Part shown: positions 44,319-55,944 of the stretch, one piece after another
How positions within the stretch are numbered: the stretch's first letter is position 1
Layout of the letters: every line of letters begins with the position of its first letter
Assembly (NCBI RefSeq): GCF_000143965.1
Contig: NC_014365.1
Coordinates: forward strand, 1,577,501-1,641,500
Direction of reading: 5' to 3'
Source: Desulfarculus baarsii DSM 2075
GTDB taxonomy: Bacteria; Desulfobacterota; Desulfarculia; Desulfarculales; Desulfarculaceae
DNA: 64,000 bases
Position numbers and translations under genes: made by a program
The notes under the pieces: model-generated
Database searches by the model: none
Seen by the model: the letters and a program-made list of their open reading frames with translations, nothing else
What the model was told of the DNA's origin: nothing

Positions 44319-44612
44319 TCAGCAGCCTGCGTGAGGCCGCCCGCTGAGGTTGGCCTGGGCGGCCATGGCCCGGGCCGGTTCGCCAACGATCTGCGAACGA
44401 GCGAAAAGCAGCCTGGCCTCGGCCTCGCCGCGGTCGGCCACGCGGGGGCCAGCGGTGGCCCGGGCGCGCGATTGGCCGGCCGATGAGATGTCGGCCGCAT
44501 TGCTTGGAATGACGCGCGTTTTGTCTGGCGCGCCCCAAAAGGCGCTTTGGCTTTTGGCCGTTGGCGGGTTTGTCGGCTGCAAAAGGCGCGACAATGGGAC
44601 GACGGGCTTCAT
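44319..44612 (-). CDS. Possible small protein of unknown function
   Basis: A 97-residue frame starting at ATG 44612 with AGGGGAGC 6 nt upstream. It begins KPVVPLSRLLQPT and ends with SQIVGEPARAMAAQANLSG before a Cys stop. The last 30 residues have a helical pattern reminiscent of small proteins that end in an AQAN motif, but no family is certain. An extended -10 (TGC-TACGAT at 44696-44701) with a weak TTGCGT (44719-44724), 17 nt apart, lies upstream on the same strand. Composition is normal for the genome. Confidence 0.4.
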   Translation of the reverse strand: MKPVVPLSRLLQPTNPPTAKSQSAFWGAPDKTRVIPSNAADISSAGQSRARATAGPRVADRGEAEARLLFARSQIVGEPARAMAAQANLSGRPHAGC

Positions 44613-44918
44613 CGGATTGCTCCCCTGGCCGCCATCCATTGGCGATCGATCCATCCGTGGGAGCCAATCTGAACGTTGATCGGGTAATCTGTTTAATCGT
44701 AGCATGGCCAGGCTGATAACGCAAAACATCTTGTTAACGCAACAATTTTTGGTCATCCAGGGGCGTGCGTGGCCGCGCATGCCCACGCCCGATGGTGGGG
44801 CTTATGTAAAATCTGCCGATTTATGGTATATAGACATGTTTACGTCCATTGGCATATGGCTGGGAGCCCCGCGCTCGCTTGGAAAGGCAACCGATATCCG
44901 AAGAGGGTGTTGATAGCA
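44613..44918. other. 306-nt intergenic region upstream of trigger factor
   Basis: No gene is seen. The region carries the possible leftward promoter for the small gene at 44612 and, toward tig, two A/T-rich -10-like boxes (TAAAAT at 44807-44812 and TATATA at 44827-44832) without clear -35 partners. The tig promoter is probably here, but its exact position cannot be fixed by eye. Confidence 0.5.
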
Positions 44919-46265
44919 ATGAAGGTCAACGTTGAACAGATCAATACGGTAAAGCGCGCGCTTACCGTTGAAGTGCCGGCCGCCGAGGTTGACAAGGCCA
45001 TCGAGAAATTGTTCGCCAAGCATGGCCGCAAGGCGAAGATCAAGGGCTTCCGGGCGGGCAAGGTTCCTCGCGCCGTTCTCGAGCGCTACTACGGCCCCCA
45101 GGTGGCCTTCGAGGCCGCCGAGGTCCTGGTCACCGAGCACACCAATCCGGCCATCGACGAGGCCGGCCTCAGCCCGTTGGCCCAGCCCGAGTTCGACTTT
45201 GACGGCCCGCCGCAAAAGGGCCAGGACTTCGCTTTCAAGGTGCTTTTCGACGTGCGGCCCCAGTTTGACTTGGCCCCCGAATCGTACAAGGGCTTTGAGA
45301 TCAAGGAGCCCAACCTGGTCGCCGGCGACGAGGAGATCAACAAACGCCTCGACGACCTGCGCGCCCGCCAGGCCATGCTGGTGCCCCTGGAGGAAGACCG
45401 CCCGGCCCAGACCGGTGACGTGGTGGTGGTCGATTACCAGAGCTTCGAGGGCGACGAGCCCGTCGAGGGCGGCGCGGCCGAAAACGTCGACGTGGAGCTT
45501 GGCGCCGGCCAGGTGCGCGAGGAGATCGAGGTGGCCCTGGTCAAGGTGCGGCCCGGCGACGAGGTCGAGACCACCGTGCGCATCGAGGACAAAAAAGATG
45601 GCGCGGACGTGACCAAGGACGTGCGCTTCAAGCTGGTGGTCAAGGCCATCAAGAAAAAGCTGTTGCCCGATCTGGACGACGATTTCGCCCGTTCGGTCTC
45701 GCCCCAGTTCGAGACCCTGGACGCCCTGCGCCAGCGCATTCGCCAGGACATGGAGGACGCCTTCGCCCGCGAGAAGGACATGCAGGTCCGCCGTCAGATC
45801 CTGGACCACATCCGCGAACTGGGCCAGTTCGATCTGCCCGACAGCCTGGTGGCCCAGGAAGTCGAGAACATGGTCGAGTCGTTCAAAGCGCGGCTGCGCC
45901 AGAACGGCATGGACCCTGACGCCGTGGGCCTGGACGCCGAAAAACTGGCCACCGACTTCCGGCCCGAGGCCGAAAAGAAGGTGCGCGCTGGCATCGTCCT
46001 GGGCCGCATTTCCGAGGTGGAAAGCGTCGATGTGACCGAAGAAGACTTCACGGCCCACTATGAAAAAGTCTCGGCTCAGACCGGCCAACCCGCCGACGTG
46101 ATCAAGGAAATATACAATAAAAACAACATGATGGGCAGCGTCATCGCCCAGCTTCTGGAAGAAAAGACGTTGCAGGCCATAAAATCGGGTGCTATCATTA
46201 AATCAGTCGATCCATCTGAATTGGCACAGGAAATGGCCAACGACCAGGCGCGGGAACAAGAATAG
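44919..46265 (+). CDS. tig: Trigger factor
   Basis: Ribosome-associated chaperone that binds nascent chains; 448 residues. The N-terminal ribosome-binding domain has the signature GFRAGKVPRAVLERYYG near residues 44-60. A central FKBP-type domain (about 150-245) contains GDVVVVDYQSF and LVKVRPGDEVET. The C-terminal helical arms form the chaperone cavity. The open frame extends 50 codons upstream, but MKVNVEQINTVKR is the normal start of the family and GAAGAGGG lies upstream of ATG 44919. It precedes clpP, clpX and lon, a common arrangement that joins folding and proteolysis. Confidence 0.97.
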   Translation: MKVNVEQINTVKRALTVEVPAAEVDKAIEKLFAKHGRKAKIKGFRAGKVPRAVLERYYGPQVAFEAAEVLVTEHTNPAIDEAGLSPLAQPEFDFDGPPQKGQDFAFKVLFDVRPQFDLAPESYKGFEIKEPNLVAGDEEINKRLDDLRARQAMLVPLEEDRPAQTGDVVVVDYQSFEGDEPVEGGAAENVDVELGAGQVREEIEVALVKVRPGDEVETTVRIEDKKDGADVTKDVRFKLVVKAIKKKLLPDLDDDFARSVSPQFETLDALRQRIRQDMEDAFAREKDMQVRRQILDHIRELGQFDLPDSLVAQEVENMVESFKARLRQNGMDPDAVGLDAEKLATDFRPEAEKKVRAGIVLGRISEVESVDVTEEDFTAHYEKVSAQTGQPADVIKEIYNKNNMMGSVIAQLLEEKTLQAIKSGAIIKSVDPSELAQEMANDQAREQE

Positions 46266-46294
46266 CTGGCAGCCAAGGCTAGAAAGATTCCTAA

Positions 46295-46891
46295 ATGAGC
46301 AGCCTTATCCCCTTTGTCATAGAGCAGACCAGCCGCGGCGAACGGTCCTACGACATCTATTCCCGGCTGTTGAAAGACCGCATCATCATCCTCGGCCAGG
46401 CCATCGACGACAACGTGGCCAATGTGGTCACGGCCCAGTTGCTGTTTTTGGAGGCGGAAGACCCCAACAAGGACATCCATCTCTATATCAACTCGCCGGG
46501 CGGCGTGGTCACCGCCGGCATGGCCATCTATGACACCATGCAGTTCATCAAGGCGCCGGTGAGCACCCTCTGCATGGGCCAGGCCGCTTCCATGGCCGCG
46601 CTGTTGCTGGCCGCCGGCGAGCCGGGCAAGCGTTACAGCCTGCCCAAGGCGCGCATCCTGATCCACCAGCCTTCGGGCGGGGCCCAGGGCCAGGCCAGCG
46701 ACATCGAGATACACGCTCGCGAGATTCTGCGCATGCGCGAGGATCTGAACAACATCCTGGCCCAGCACACCGGACAGAGCCTGGAAAAGATCGCCGCCGA
46801 CACCGAGCGCGACTATTTCATGAGCGGCGACGAAGCCGTGGCCTACGGGGTGATCGACAAGGTAATCAGCCGCCGCGCGGTGGAAAAGTAG
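46295..46891 (+). CDS. clpP: ATP-dependent Clp protease proteolytic subunit
   Basis: Serine protease that forms a double heptameric chamber fed by ClpX; 198 residues. The catalytic Ser is in [12 protein letters not shown] (near residue 99), the His in [12 protein letters not shown] (near 124) and the Asp in the C-terminal [11 protein letters not shown] region. The N-terminal [23 protein letters not shown] is typical, with almost no propeptide. It lies 29 nt after tig and 43 nt before clpX. Confidence 0.98.
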   Translation: MSSLIPFVIEQTSRGERSYDIYSRLLKDRIIILGQAIDDNVANVVTAQLLFLEAEDPNKDIHLYINSPGGVVTAGMAIYDTMQFIKAPVSTLCMGQAASMAALLLAAGEPGKRYSLPKARILIHQPSGGAQGQASDIEIHAREILRMREDLNNILAQHTGQSLEKIAADTERDYFMSGDEAVAYGVIDKVISRRAVEK

Positions 46892-46934
46892 CGCAATCGT
46901 TAACGTTTACCGAGGTGCTTGGAGGCCACGGTTC

Positions 46935-48188
<1,254 letters not shown>

Positions 48189-48211
48189 CGCCGTATCGGA
48201 CAAACCCCGGT

Positions 48212-48235
48212 GGGCCCGCCAAGCGCGGGCCCGCT
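48212..48235 (+). terminator. Hairpin between clpX and lon
   Basis: GGGCCCGC (48212-48219) pairs with GCGGGCCC (48225-48232) across a 5-nt loop, followed by GCTGTTT. The weak T tract suggests attenuation or processing rather than full termination between clpX and lon. Confidence 0.4.
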
Positions 48236-48285
48236 GTTTCCCGCCTGGCAAACCAGGCCCGGAGGGGCCGGAACGAGGTGCGTCA

Positions 48286-50682
<2,397 letters not shown>

Positions 50683-50693
50683 CGGAAATCGCC

Positions 50694-50722
50694 TTGACAG
50701 AATCTGGGCCTGCTGATAAAAC
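50694..50722 (+). promoter_or_regulatory. Predicted promoter of tRNA-Val and tRNA-Asp
   Basis: A perfect TTGACA (50694-50699) and TAAAAC (50717-50722) are 17 nt apart, starting just after the lon stop. The tRNA-Val gene begins about 42 nt downstream of the predicted start. Confidence 0.6.
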
Positions 50723-50771
50723 CATATCCGCTTTGGGGGACGGACCGCGACACAAAAGGCCCCCTGGTAGT

Positions 50772-50847
50772 GGGCGGGTAGCTCAGTTGGGAGAGCATCG
50801 GCCTTACACGCCGGAGGTCACAGGTTCGAGCCCTGTTCCGCCTACCA
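50772..50847 (+). tRNA. tRNA-Val (anticodon TAC)
   Basis: A 76-nt cloverleaf. The acceptor stem GGGCGGG pairs with TCCGCCT (G-U at both ends), the D arm is GCTC...GAGC, the anticodon arm TCGGC-CTTACAC-GCCGG gives TAC, and the T arm ACAGG-TTCGAGC-CCTGT is perfect. Encoded ACCA end. It reads GTA and related Val codons. Confidence 0.94.
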
Positions 50848-50911
50848 CACCTTGCCGGGGGCGGGCGGAGTGAACAAGGCCGCGAAATCGGCCATGACAA
50901 CGGAATAAAGC

Positions 50912-50988
50912 GGGGGCGTAGCTCAGTTGGTTAGAGCGCTGGCCTGTCACGCCAGAGGCCGCCGGTTCGAGACCGGTCGTCCCCGCCA
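50912..50988 (+). tRNA. tRNA-Asp (anticodon GTC)
   Basis: A 77-nt cloverleaf. Acceptor stem GGGGGCG/CGTCCCC, D arm GCTC...GAGC, anticodon arm CTGGC-CTGTCAC-GCCAG with GTC, T loop TTCGAGA, discriminator G and encoded CCA. It lies 64 nt after tRNA-Val, probably in one transcript. GTC-anticodon tRNAs carry queuosine at position 34 in many bacteria, which is relevant to the mannosyltransferase-like gene at 27546-28676. Confidence 0.96.
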
Positions 50989-50995
50989 ACCATAA

Positions 50996-51023
50996 AAGGG
51001 GCTGACCATATGGTCAGCCCCTT
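50996..51023. terminator. Perfect palindromic terminator after the tRNA pair
   Basis: AAGGGGCTGACC-ATAT-GGTCAGCCCCTT is a perfect 12-bp inverted repeat with a 4-nt loop; flanking AAAA on the left and TTAGT on the right suit termination from both sides, for the tRNA unit and for the leftward gene at 51115. Confidence 0.8.
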
Positions 51024-51114
51024 AGTCATGTTCGTGGCCTTTGATTCTGGCCAAAAAAGCCGTCGCGCTTGGCCGGCGGATAGCGTCACAAACCCCGATC
51101 ACCGCGCGCGAAGC

Positions 51115-51492
51115 TCACTCCAGCTTGGCCCAATTAGGCGCGTGGACGGTGTCGCCCTTGAGCTCCACGGGCGCGACATAGACCGCCGTCTTCTGCCAGA
51201 CCTTGTTGCCGTCCATGCCATATTCCACGCGCTTGCAACTGCTGGCCTGGTAGTTGGCGGCCTTCTTGAACTGCATCACCTTGCCGGTGTTCGCGCCGAA
51301 ATCGCTGAACATGGCTTCGTATTCCATGTTGCCCAAATAGGCCTGCTTTTGTTCGTCGCTCAGCTTCAGGCTCTGTTCCGAACCGGAGCAGACGCTGCGC
51401 GCGATGGCGTCGGCCACGGGCTCGGCCATGGCGAGTTGGGTCGGGCCGGCGGCCAAAAGCCCGGCCATCAGCGCGAAGGTCCATTTTTTCAT
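51115..51492 (-). CDS. Small secreted protein of unknown function
   Basis: A 125-residue protein with a clear signal peptide (KKWTFALMAGLLAAGPTQLAMA, cleavage before EP). The mature part of about 103 residues has two cysteines (SVCSGSE and ASSCKRV) that could form a disulphide and ends in strand-rich VWQKTAVYVAPVELKG. No family recognised. AAAGGAG precedes the ATG. It ends facing the palindromic terminator at 50996-51023. Confidence 0.65.
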   Translation of the reverse strand: MKKWTFALMAGLLAAGPTQLAMAEPVADAIARSVCSGSEQSLKLSDEQKQAYLGNMEYEAMFSDFGANTGKVMQFKKAANYQASSCKRVEYGMDGNKVWQKTAVYVAPVELKGDTVHAPNWAKLE

Positions 51493-51746
51493 GTTTGTTC
51501 TCCTTTGGCGTCGCGCCAGGGCGGCGCTGGCTGCTTAGTGACCGCCCTTGCCCAGGCGCGGCGCGAGGACGGCGGGTCTGTTGGTCTGGTGACCGGGCCT
51601 GACGCCCTTGTCGCGGCGCGCCCATCGGCTGCGCTTCCAAAGATAGAATGCGCTGTTTGCCGTTTGGTCGTCAAGGTTGGACTGGCCTCCCTGGCGGGTG
51701 AAGCGGCCCGCCATGACGCGCGCCACAAGATGCGGCGCTCCTGTCC

Positions 51747-52958
51747 TCAGTCAAGTTCGGGGTATAGCTTTTTGATGCACTCCGGGCAGATGCCATGGGT
51801 GAATTCGGCCTCGGAGTGGGTGCTGATATAGTTTTCGATTTGCTGCCAATAACCTTTATCGTCACGGATTTTTTTGCAGCTTGCGCAGATGGGCAGCAGC
51901 CCGCTAAGCTGGTTTATTTCCGATAAAGCCTGACGCAGTTCGGCGATCAATTCCTCGCGTTGCGCCTCGGCGCGCTTGCGTTCGGTCATCTCGGCGACGA
52001 GCTGCTGGTTGCTGCGCTCCAACTCGGCGGTGCGTTGGCGGACCCTTTCTTCCAGTTGCGCGTGGGATTCTTTCAGGCTCAACGACATCTGATTGAAGTC
52101 TTGGGCCAAGTCGTTCCATTCGACAAAAGGCATCGGCGGAATCTGGTCGCCAAGGTTTTGCGGCGTTTTGCCGATGAAGGCGGTGTGCTCCCTGATCCGA
52201 CCCAGGGGGCGCAGGAATATCTGCCGCGTGACAAACAGCACCACCGCCACCATCAGCCCCAGAATGCCCAGCGTCAGCACGGAAAGGCGACCGGCGAACT
52301 CGGCTCCGCGGCTCAGGATCTCGCTCAAAGGCACCCTGATGGATATGGCCGAAACAAGCTCGCCGTCGTGGCGGTTGAAGCTGCGTTCCGGGCCATATAT
52401 CCGCACCATTTCTGGCGGGGCGTATTCCGGTTGGCTGTGACAGCGCAGGCATGATTTTTCCATTGATTCGCCGCGCCGCAAATAAACGAAAAACGGTTTG
52501 TCGTCAATGATCCTGATGGCCGTGCGCGTGGTGAGCTTGGGGTTTTTATTCAGCTCGTTGATGAATTCCCGTTCATAATCGTCGGCTTCGTTTTTGGGGC
52601 TGCGCGCGTTGATGGCGCATTCCTTGTAATAGTATTCGTCTTTGGCCAAGGCTTGATAGTGTTCGTCGATGCGACGGACGGCGAAGGTGGAGGACATCCA
52701 CGTCGGTTCGAAATATGACGATGGCAAATGCTTGTCGGTTATCGAGAATATTTTCGGCTTCAACTGATGGGCAAAATATGAATGTATGGCCAAGTTGCGT
52801 TCCAGGATGATGCGGGCCTTTTCCTCCGCTTCGCGCAAGGCCGTCTCCTGGCTTTGGTCGTAAACCAGCCAGACAAACGCGGCCGCCACGCTGATGAACA
52901 ACACCGCGAACGCTGTCAGCAATGCGGACTTTGCCTTCATGAACGGCTTGTCGATCAT
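51747..52958 (-). CDS. Membrane heme-sensor protein: DUF3365, HAMP, coiled coil and C-terminal Cys4 domain
   Basis: A 403-residue protein. An N-terminal membrane helix (about 10-31) precedes a periplasmic DUF3365 (Tll0287-like) domain containing the heme-c motif CLRCH (near residue 169). A second helix (about 225-247) leads to a HAMP domain, then a long coiled coil (about 300-355). The C-terminus carries ICASCKKIRDDKGYW...ICPECIKKLYPE, a four-Cys, probably zinc-binding, segment seen at the end of many delta-proteobacterial signalling proteins. No kinase, GGDEF or MCP output domain is present. ATG 52958 has GGAGCGGG upstream. It probably senses redox or a small ligand through heme; the partner is unknown. 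Confidence 0.85.
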   Translation of the reverse strand: MIDKPFMKAKSALLTAFAVLFISVAAAFVWLVYDQSQETALREAEEKARIILERNLAIHSYFAHQLKPKIFSITDKHLPSSYFEPTWMSSTFAVRRIDEHYQALAKDEYYYKECAINARSPKNEADDYEREFINELNKNPKLTTRTAIRIIDDKPFFVYLRRGESMEKSCLRCHSQPEYAPPEMVRIYGPERSFNRHDGELVSAISIRVPLSEILSRGAEFAGRLSVLTLGILGLMVAVVLFVTRQIFLRPLGRIREHTAFIGKTPQNLGDQIPPMPFVEWNDLAQDFNQMSLSLKESHAQLEERVRQRTAELERSNQQLVAEMTERKRAEAQREELIAELRQALSEINQLSGLLPICASCKKIRDDKGYWQQIENYISTHSEAEFTHGICPECIKKLYPELD

Positions 52959-53417
52959 GCTTGACCCGCTCCGAAGTCACGCGCCGGCAAGGGTTTTGGC
53001 CGGAGGTGGCCGCCAAGGCCTGGCGGACGCCAAACAATCTCGCGTTCGATCCCCGTGGTGGCGTCTCGCCACTTTTCACGCAGGGCCGGCTACACGCATA
53101 TCGGCGTCTTGGCAAAACGTAACGAGTTTTTGTTGTGCTTGGGCGGCCGTCATCGTGGCGGCTCATTAATTTATTTTAACTTATGGCCATCGCGCACGGC
53201 GGATTTTGCGCCAACGCCGCGCGCTGGCGCGCAAAAAAGCTCTATTTGCCGCATCCATGGCAAACAACTGGATAATTTGTGCTTCTCCCGCGTGTTTGCC
53301 TGGCGTAATATCAAATTTGATTGAATATCTGAACTGCCGGCCCGGCCCAACTCGCGGAGCAAAACCGAGGCCAAGCGCGGCCAACCGCATGGAGCCATCC
53401 ACACCTGGAGGTGAAAC
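52959..53417. other. 459-nt intergenic region between the heme-sensor gene and mscL
   Basis: No gene is supported. The only notable element is the 12-bp palindrome ATCAAATTTGAT (53310-53321) in an A/T-rich patch about 100 nt before mscL, operator-like in form. The mscL promoter is probably within this patch, but no convincing -35/-10 pair could be fixed. Confidence 0.5.
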
Positions 53418-53861
53418 GTGTTCAAGGAATTCAAAGAGTTCGCCATGAAGGGCAACGTGGTGGACATGGCCGTGGGCATCATCATCGGCGCGGCCTTTGG
53501 CGCCATCGTCAAGTCTTTGGTTTCCGACATCATCATGCCGCCGATCGGGCTGATTCTGGGCGATGTGGATTTTTCCGGCCTGTTCGTGGTGCTCAGGGAC
53601 GGGGCGCAAGCCGGCCCGTACCTCAGCCTGGAAATGGCCCAGAAAGCCGGCGCCGTCACCTGGAACTACGGCGCGTTCATCAATACGGTGGTCAGCTTTC
53701 TGATCGTGGCGTTTTCGGTGTTCATGTTGGTCAAGGGCATGAATCAACTGCGGCGCAAGCAAGAAGCAGCCCCGCCCACCACCAAGGAATGCCCCTATTG
53801 CCTCTCCACTATTCCCGTTAAGGCGAGCAAGTGCGCCTTTTGCACGGCCACACTGGACTGA
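53418..53861 (+). CDS. mscL: Large-conductance mechanosensitive channel with C-terminal zinc ribbon
   Basis: Pentameric inner-membrane channel that opens under osmotic shock; 147 residues. The N-terminal [28 protein letters not shown]-type sequence is the pore helix; TM2 is [18 protein letters not shown]. The C-terminus adds [18 protein letters not shown], a two-CxxC ribbon found in some MscL proteins from this group. GTG start with an ideal GGAGGTGA 4 nt upstream. A strong terminator follows. Confidence 0.97.
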   Translation: MFKEFKEFAMKGNVVDMAVGIIIGAAFGAIVKSLVSDIIMPPIGLILGDVDFSGLFVVLRDGAQAGPYLSLEMAQKAGAVTWNYGAFINTVVSFLIVAFSVFMLVKGMNQLRRKQEAAPPTTKECPYCLSTIPVKASKCAFCTATLD

Positions 53862-53867
53862 TCGTGG

Positions 53868-53906
53868 GGCCGTGGCCGGCCCGACTCCGGCCGGCCACGG
53901 CCTTTT
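53868..53906 (+). terminator. Strong terminator after mscL
   Basis: GGCCGTGGCCGGCC (53868-53881) is perfectly repeated in inverse at 53889-53902 with a 7-nt loop, followed by TTTT. Confidence 0.92.
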
Positions 53907-53956
53907 GACGCGGAGGGCCGCCCCGCCGCTGTCTATTCTTGGGCCTTGGCGCGGCG

Positions 53957-54652
53957 TCAGCGCGCCTCGACCTCACGGAAGCTGAACGTCGCGAGGCTGG
54001 TGCTGCGGCCGTGGATGACCACCGTTTGCCGCGCCTGGGCGTCATTGGCCTCGGCCGTCAAGACGTGCTCGCCCACGGGCAGATCATCCAGCGTCAGCGG
54101 CGTGACGCCCACGGCCCGCCCGTCCAGGGAGATCTTGGCGGGCAGGTTGGACTCCACCGTCAGCGAGCCGTAGCCGATGGCCTGGGCCTGGGCCTGGGCG
54201 TCGGCCAGATATTGCCGGGCAAAGGGATGCCCCGGCAGAACTTCCGCCACGTTCTGGAAGATCTTCGCCGCCCCGGCGTAGTCGCCTTGATTGAACAGCG
54301 TCACCCCCTCGACGAAATCCAGGCTGGCCTTTTGATCCCGCGCGATCCGCGCGACCTGGGCCGCGTAGCCTTGACGCCTGGCCGGAAGCTGGGCCAGGCG
54401 TTGTTGAGCCACCGGCCAAGCGGGCCGCGCGCGCAGGGCCTCTTGCCACAGCTGCTCGGCCTTGTCGAAATGCCCACCCGCCGCGGCCAACTCGCCCTGG
54501 TCCAGCAGGGCCAGGGCTTGGGCCTGGGCCGCCTGGCCTGGTTCGGGCTCGGCCAAGGCCGGGCCAGCCAAGGCCAGCGCAACGGCCATGGCCAGAGCCA
54601 GGGCCGCCAACCACCTCATCACGGCGTTTGCGCCGCCATGCTTGCGATTCAT
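53957..54652 (-). CDS. Periplasmic TPR and PEGA-domain protein
   Basis: A 231-residue protein with a signal peptide (residues about 12-33, cleavage ALA-EP). The middle holds two or three TPR-like hairpins (LLDQGELAAAGGHFDKAEQLW, FVEGVTLFNQGDYAGAAKIFQ). The C-terminal 70 residues are a PEGA domain (GSLTVESNLPAKISLDGRAV then GVTPLTLDDLPVGEHVLTA), a small beta domain common in envelope proteins that often accompanies surface or phosphorylation-linked systems. ATG 54652 is chosen over the GTG one codon upstream because of its spacing from GGAGG. It may belong to the locus of Pro-rich proteins just upstream (112 nt gap). Confidence 0.8.
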   Translation of the reverse strand: MNRKHGGANAVMRWLAALALAMAVALALAGPALAEPEPGQAAQAQALALLDQGELAAAGGHFDKAEQLWQEALRARPAWPVAQQRLAQLPARRQGYAAQVARIARDQKASLDFVEGVTLFNQGDYAGAAKIFQNVAEVLPGHPFARQYLADAQAQAQAIGYGSLTVESNLPAKISLDGRAVGVTPLTLDDLPVGEHVLTAEANDAQARQTVVIHGRSTSLATFSFREVEAR

Positions 54653-54763
54653 CACGCGCCTCCATGTTTCACGGGTTGTCGTGGTCCGCTGATTTCAGGC
54701 TAGCGCGATAATGTTCGGCAATCAATAGGTGATTTCTGAAAGGAAGCGAAACAACGCCGTGGT

Positions 54764-55942
54764 TCAACGCCCGTGGGTCGCCTCGACGACGCTCATCTGG
54801 CCGTCGCTCCAGAACAGCAGCGCCGTCAGCGGTCGGCCGCCGGCCAAGGCGCCGTTGTCCTGCACGAAAAGCTCCACGCGGCAGCCGCCGGAACCCGGCT
54901 CCAGGCGCAGCATGCGGCCGGGCGTTTGATCCGGCTGGTCGGCCCGGCGCACGGCCATGGGCCAGACGCCTTCGGCCGCGACCGTCGACCACCAGCCGTC
55001 ACGGCCGCCGGCCACTTGCAGGTCGATGCGCAACAACACCCGGTCTCCGGGCGGCAGATCGAGCGACAGCCGGCTGTCGGCCGCGCCATCCGGGGTGGCG
55101 GCCGGCGTGTAAGCTCGGCCGACCAGGTCGACGTCGCCGGCGATCCGCTCCAGCCGACACGTCGCGCCCGCCGCGCCCGGCGTCGGTGGAAGCGGGGTCG
55201 TTGGTTGGGCGTGGGGCGCGGGCACTGGGGCCGGCGCGTTGGGCAAGGGCGTCGGCGCGGGTTGGGTCGTGGGCGCGGCGACTGGCGGAGCGGCTGGGTT
55301 CGTGGACGGCCGAGGCTCGTCGCCCAGGGCGGCCAGGCGTTGACGGGCCTTTGCCGCGGCCGGCGAATTCGCGCCGCCGTCCCGCGCGACGATTTTTTGA
55401 TACCAGGCCTTGGCCTGGGCCGTGCGGCCGGTGTGTTCCAGGGCCTGGGCGTAGCTCAGGCCGTCCTGAAAGAGCCGGCTGTCGGGTAGTTGATCCATGG
55501 GGCCAAGGTCTTTGGCGAAGTAGGCGGCCACCGGCTCCCACTGGCCCGTCTTTTCATAGGCCTCGATCAATTGTCGTCGAGCCATGGGCGCGTCGGCTGC
55601 CCGGGGATAGCGGGCCAGGTATTTTTCGAAGAGCAGGGCGATGGCCGTGTAGTCGGGCAGGCCCAGGTAGCGCTTGTAGACCTCGGCCAAGCGCCAATAG
55701 GCCTCGGGCGCGTGGGTTGAGTCTGGGCACTGCTCGATGATCGCCTCCAAGAGACGCCGTTGGTTGGCGTAGTCCTGGGGCGGGGTCTGGCCCAATTCCA
55801 GCAGCAACTGGGCGGCGCGCCGATCCTGGGCGTCGTTGCCGGCGGCCATGGCCGGCAACGCAACGGCCAGAGCGCAGAGCAAGGCCACGACCAGCCATCC
55901 CGCCCAGCGTCGCGCCGGGGCGGGCGTCGCGAGGGCCCCCAC
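54764..55942 (-). CDS. Exported TPR protein with Pro-rich linker and shared C-terminal domain
   Basis: A 392-residue secreted or periplasmic protein. A membrane or signal helix (GWLVVALLCALAVALPAMA, residues about 14-32) precedes TPR-like repeats in the style of YbgF and BamD (about 45-190: YWRLAEVYKRYLGLPDYTAIAL, SYAQALEHTGRTAQAKAWYQK). After a Pro/Ala/Thr-rich linker (about 200-265) comes a C-terminal domain (about 275-392) whose motifs DLVGR, WWSTVAAEGVWP, FVQDNG and WSDGQ recur in the upstream neighbour. The start is GTG 55942, with TGGAG 6 nt upstream and only 2 nt after the neighbour's stop. I do not recognise the C-terminal domain. Coupled expression with 55945-56820 is likely. Confidence 0.72.
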   Translation of the reverse strand: MGALATPAPARRWAGWLVVALLCALAVALPAMAAGNDAQDRRAAQLLLELGQTPPQDYANQRRLLEAIIEQCPDSTHAPEAYWRLAEVYKRYLGLPDYTAIALLFEKYLARYPRAADAPMARRQLIEAYEKTGQWEPVAAYFAKDLGPMDQLPDSRLFQDGLSYAQALEHTGRTAQAKAWYQKIVARDGGANSPAAAKARQRLAALGDEPRPSTNPAAPPVAAPTTQPAPTPLPNAPAPVPAPHAQPTTPLPPTPGAAGATCRLERIAGDVDLVGRAYTPAATPDGAADSRLSLDLPPGDRVLLRIDLQVAGGRDGWWSTVAAEGVWPMAVRRADQPDQTPGRMLRLEPGSGGCRVELFVQDNGALAGGRPLTALLFWSDGQMSVVEATHGR

Positions 55943-55944
55943 TT

